Shown here one piece after another: positions 30,801 to 32,037 of a stretch of DNA of 32,037 nucleotides (within the stretch, counting starts at the first letter, position 1; each line of letters opens with the position of its first letter). Under the pieces are notes generated by a model. That model did no database searches and was not told the origin of the DNA. It worked only from the letters and a program-made list of their open reading frames with translations. This DNA is from RGIG5612 sp045616165 (lineage in GTDB: Bacteria; Bacillota; Clostridia; Lachnospirales; Lachnospiraceae), in NCBI GenBank assembly GCA_045616165.1, contig JAZLGF010000048.1, forward strand, positions 1 to 32,037. The letters run 5' to 3'. The position numbers and the translations under genes were made by a program.

Positions 30801-31337
30801 ATGGCCGGATATAGAAAATTATCTAGAACAGCCGCTCAGAGAAAGGCTTTAATCCGTAACCAGGTTACTGCGTTATTAAATAATGGTAAAATCGTTACTA
30901 CTGAAGCAAAGGCAAAAGAAATCCGTAAGGAAGTTGAACACCTTATCGCTTTAGCAGTAAAGGAAAAAGATAACTTTGAAGAAGTAACCGTAAAAGCTAA
31001 AGTTGCCCGCAAGGACAAAGATGGCAAACGCGTTAAAGAAGAAAAAGACGGCAAAAAGGTTACAGTATTTGATGAAGTTGAAAAGACTATAAAGAAAGAT
31101 GCTCCTTCACGCTTACATGCAAGAAGAGAAATGCTTAAAGTTCTTTATCCAGTCAAAAAGGTTCCAAATACTTTAGCTGGAAAGAAGAGAGGAACTGAGG
31201 AAGTTGACTTAGTTGCTAAACTCTTCGACGAGATTGCTCCAAAGTACGTTAACCGCAACGGTGGCTACACAAGAATCGTTAAGATTGGACAACGTAAAGG
31301 TGACGCAGCTATGGAAGTTTTAATCGAACTCGTTTAA
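30801..31337 (+). CDS. rplQ: 50S ribosomal protein L17 with internal insertion
   Basis: A 178-aa L17; most bacterial L17 proteins are 110-130 aa. The N-terminal RKLSRTAAQRKALIRNQ and C-terminal GGYTRIVKIGQRKGDAAMEV are typical. Between them, residues about 60-110 hold an added Lys/Glu-rich segment (VARKDKDGKRVKEEKDGKKV) that probably forms a beta hairpin. I recall the same long form in Lachnospiraceae, so it is a lineage trait, not a fusion. It is the last gene before a strong terminator. Confidence 0.95.
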   Translation: MAGYRKLSRTAAQRKALIRNQVTALLNNGKIVTTEAKAKEIRKEVEHLIALAVKEKDNFEEVTVKAKVARKDKDGKRVKEEKDGKKVTVFDEVEKTIKKDAPSRLHARREMLKVLYPVKKVPNTLAGKKRGTEEVDLVAKLFDEIAPKYVNRNGGYTRIVKIGQRKGDAAMEVLIELV

Positions 31338-31405
31338 TAGTGTGAAACTGCAAACATTCATGTTTTGCAGAAAATGAATAGTGAGAAATTCATATACCAC
31401 AGGCA

Positions 31406-31438
31406 GAGCCGATGCATACCGCATCGGCTCTTTTTTTT
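31406..31438 (+). terminator. Intrinsic terminator of the ribosomal cluster
   Basis: GAGCCGATGC (31406-31415) and GCATCGGCTC (31421-31430) form a perfect 10-bp GC-rich stem with a 5-nt loop, followed by eight T residues. It lies 68 nt after the rplQ stop and should end the long transcript. A smaller hairpin (CTGCAAA/TTTGCAG, 31348-31370) lies between. Confidence 0.93.
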
Positions 31439-31495
31439 CTGTCCCAACAAATTTGAATTCCCCGAGCTCTTTTCTAAATGCTTGCAGCCCGTCGT

Positions 31496-31590
31496 CTCGT
31501 TATCGGCGAGATTTCATTTTAACGAGCGGAGCAGTGTGGCTCGTTATCGGCGAGTTGGAACCCGAGCCAGGAACGAGCTACACTGTCCGC
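31496..31590. repeat. Long inverted repeat with internal 15-bp direct repeat
   Basis: CTCGTTATCGGCGAG occurs exactly at 31496-31510 and 31540-31554. The second copy lies within a long stem: GCGGA (31526-31530) and CAGTGTGGCTCGTT (31532-31545) pair with AACGAGCTACACTG (31572-31585) and TCCGC (31586-31590), giving 19 bp with one bulge and one G-T. The 26-nt loop is GC-rich with further partial pairing. No T-run or gene is attached. It may be a structured RNA or a REP/MITE-like palindrome. Confidence 0.7.
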
Positions 31591-31642
31591 GAGCAATCCT
31601 TACACACAAAAATTTTTTTATGTAGAATGAGCGTAATGGAAC

Positions 31643-31707
31643 GCGAAGCTGCCGTCGCCTGAGCTTAAGAAGGAGCTCGCGCCGTTGCTTCGCTTCTTAC
31701 GGCAGCT
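31643..31707. repeat. Nested GC-rich inverted repeats
   Basis: AGCTGCCGT (31647-31655) pairs with ACGGCAGCT (31699-31707). Inside lie GAGCT/AGCTC (31661-31665 with 31674-31678). Alternatively GCGAAGC (31643-31649) pairs with GCTTCGC (31687-31693). The GCGAAG...CCGTCGC order matches the hairpin at 158-205, and GCTCGCGCCGTTGC (31675-31688) matches the end of element copy 1 (12252-12265) at 13 of 14 bases. Confidence 0.6.
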
Positions 31708-31769
31708 GATTTATGTGCGCCAGTACACTTATGTCCGCCTGCTGCCTCAGTTCTTTAACTTTCCAATTA

Positions 31770-31893
31770 TACGAGATTAGTGCCTCTATATTGGGAAGCT
31801 TTTTAGACTTTGAGTATAGTTTTTCCCAATATACGAGGTTGGAGTCTCTATATTGGGAAGCTTTTCAGGCTTTGTGTATATTTTTTCCCAATA
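31770..31893. repeat. 62-bp tandem repeat, two copies, palindrome in each
   Basis: Units 31770-31831 and 31832-31893 agree at 54 of 62 positions. Each holds TATATTGGGAA and TTCCCAATATA (31787-31797 with 31823-31833; 31849-31859 with 31885-31895), an 11-bp stem around a 25-nt loop. The stem arms are identical in both units while most differences fall in the loop and flank. A fragment of the same junction (CCAATTATACGAG) precedes the first unit. No coding gene is present. Confidence 0.85.
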
Positions 31894-32037
31894 TATGAAA
31901 GACTAACTATTAAAGAAAGTCAATAAAAAGTTTAGAAAACAGAAAAGTTTTGAATATAGTGGCGGTGACTAAATCATCGCAATCAGTACATTGAAAATTG
32001 TATGATGAATAGAGCATCAGCGATGGTGCTCTGACAA
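31894..32037. other. Non-coding end of the window
   Basis: This AT-rich stretch contains no gene I can support. A 7-bp hairpin with one G-T (GAGCATC, 32012-32018, with 32025-32031) lies near the end without a T-run. TATGAT at 32001-32006 resembles a -10 box but has no acceptable -35 at 16-18 nt. It may lead to a gene just outside the window. Confidence 0.4.

Noticed and set aside
31770..31893. Possible CRISPR array
   Set aside because: The two 62-bp units are directly adjacent without unique spacers, contain their own palindromes, and no cas gene is near.
31365..31898. Three short plus-strand frames after the terminator (31365, 31381 and 31713 starts)
   Set aside because: They run through the terminator stem and the inverted repeats, overlap each other, lack ribosome binding sites and give low-complexity, unrecognisable products.

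Overview
The window looks like a low-GC Gram-positive chromosome of the Clostridia, most likely Lachnospiraceae. The evidence is an AT-rich composition, strong AGGAGG ribosome binding sites, the full S10-spc-alpha ribosomal cluster with rpsD between rpsK and rpoA, a zinc-type S14, and a long L17 (178 aa) with an internal insertion of the kind I recall from Lachnospiraceae. The family assignment rests on protein pattern recognition and was not searched.

Region 1 (1-359) is non-coding. It holds repeated ACCATAAAC-type inverted repeats, a GC-rich terminator-like hairpin, and a sigmaA-type promoter whose -10 is overlapped by a TTGGTATACCAA palindrome of the kind bound by GntR/FadR-family regulators.

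Region 2 (360-12158) is one tightly packed ten-gene block with most junctions overlapping. It begins with a two-subunit molybdoenzyme of the pyrogallol-phloroglucinol transhydroxylase family, whose large subunit carries an extra N-terminal SCP2-like lipid-binding domain. Next come both parts of a two-component polyprenyl diphosphate synthase. The block ends with hdrC-hdrB-hdrA-mvhD and three further subunits of a Flox-type NAD(P)H module, i.e. a cytoplasmic flavin-based electron-bifurcating Hdr-Flox complex.

Region 3 (12159-15532) opens with two tandem copies of a structured element whose stems differ by compensatory changes while the internal loops stay constant. It continues with a small membrane-anchored protein, a UbiA/MenA-type prenyltransferase, a radical SAM protein and a DUF445 membrane protein.

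Region 4 (15533-31440) is the ribosomal protein cluster (rpsJ to rplQ, with secY, adk, map, infA, rpmJ, rpoA). It is preceded by a consensus promoter and a structured leader with an attenuator-like hairpin, and closed by a strong intrinsic terminator. Several gaps in the cluster carry hairpins.

Region 5 (31441-32037) has no convincing gene. It holds a long inverted repeat, a GC-rich nested hairpin and a 62-bp tandem repeat with a palindrome in each unit.

The most interesting reading is that regions 2 and 3 form an anaerobic system for a prenylated aromatic compound: a polyprenyl chain is made, attached to a ring by the UbiA protein, and the ring is then modified at a hydroxyl position without oxygen by a transhydroxylase-like enzyme that holds its lipid substrate with the SCP2-like domain, with Hdr-Flox supplying or removing electrons. 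The gene families and the clustering are seen directly; the shared pathway is inference.
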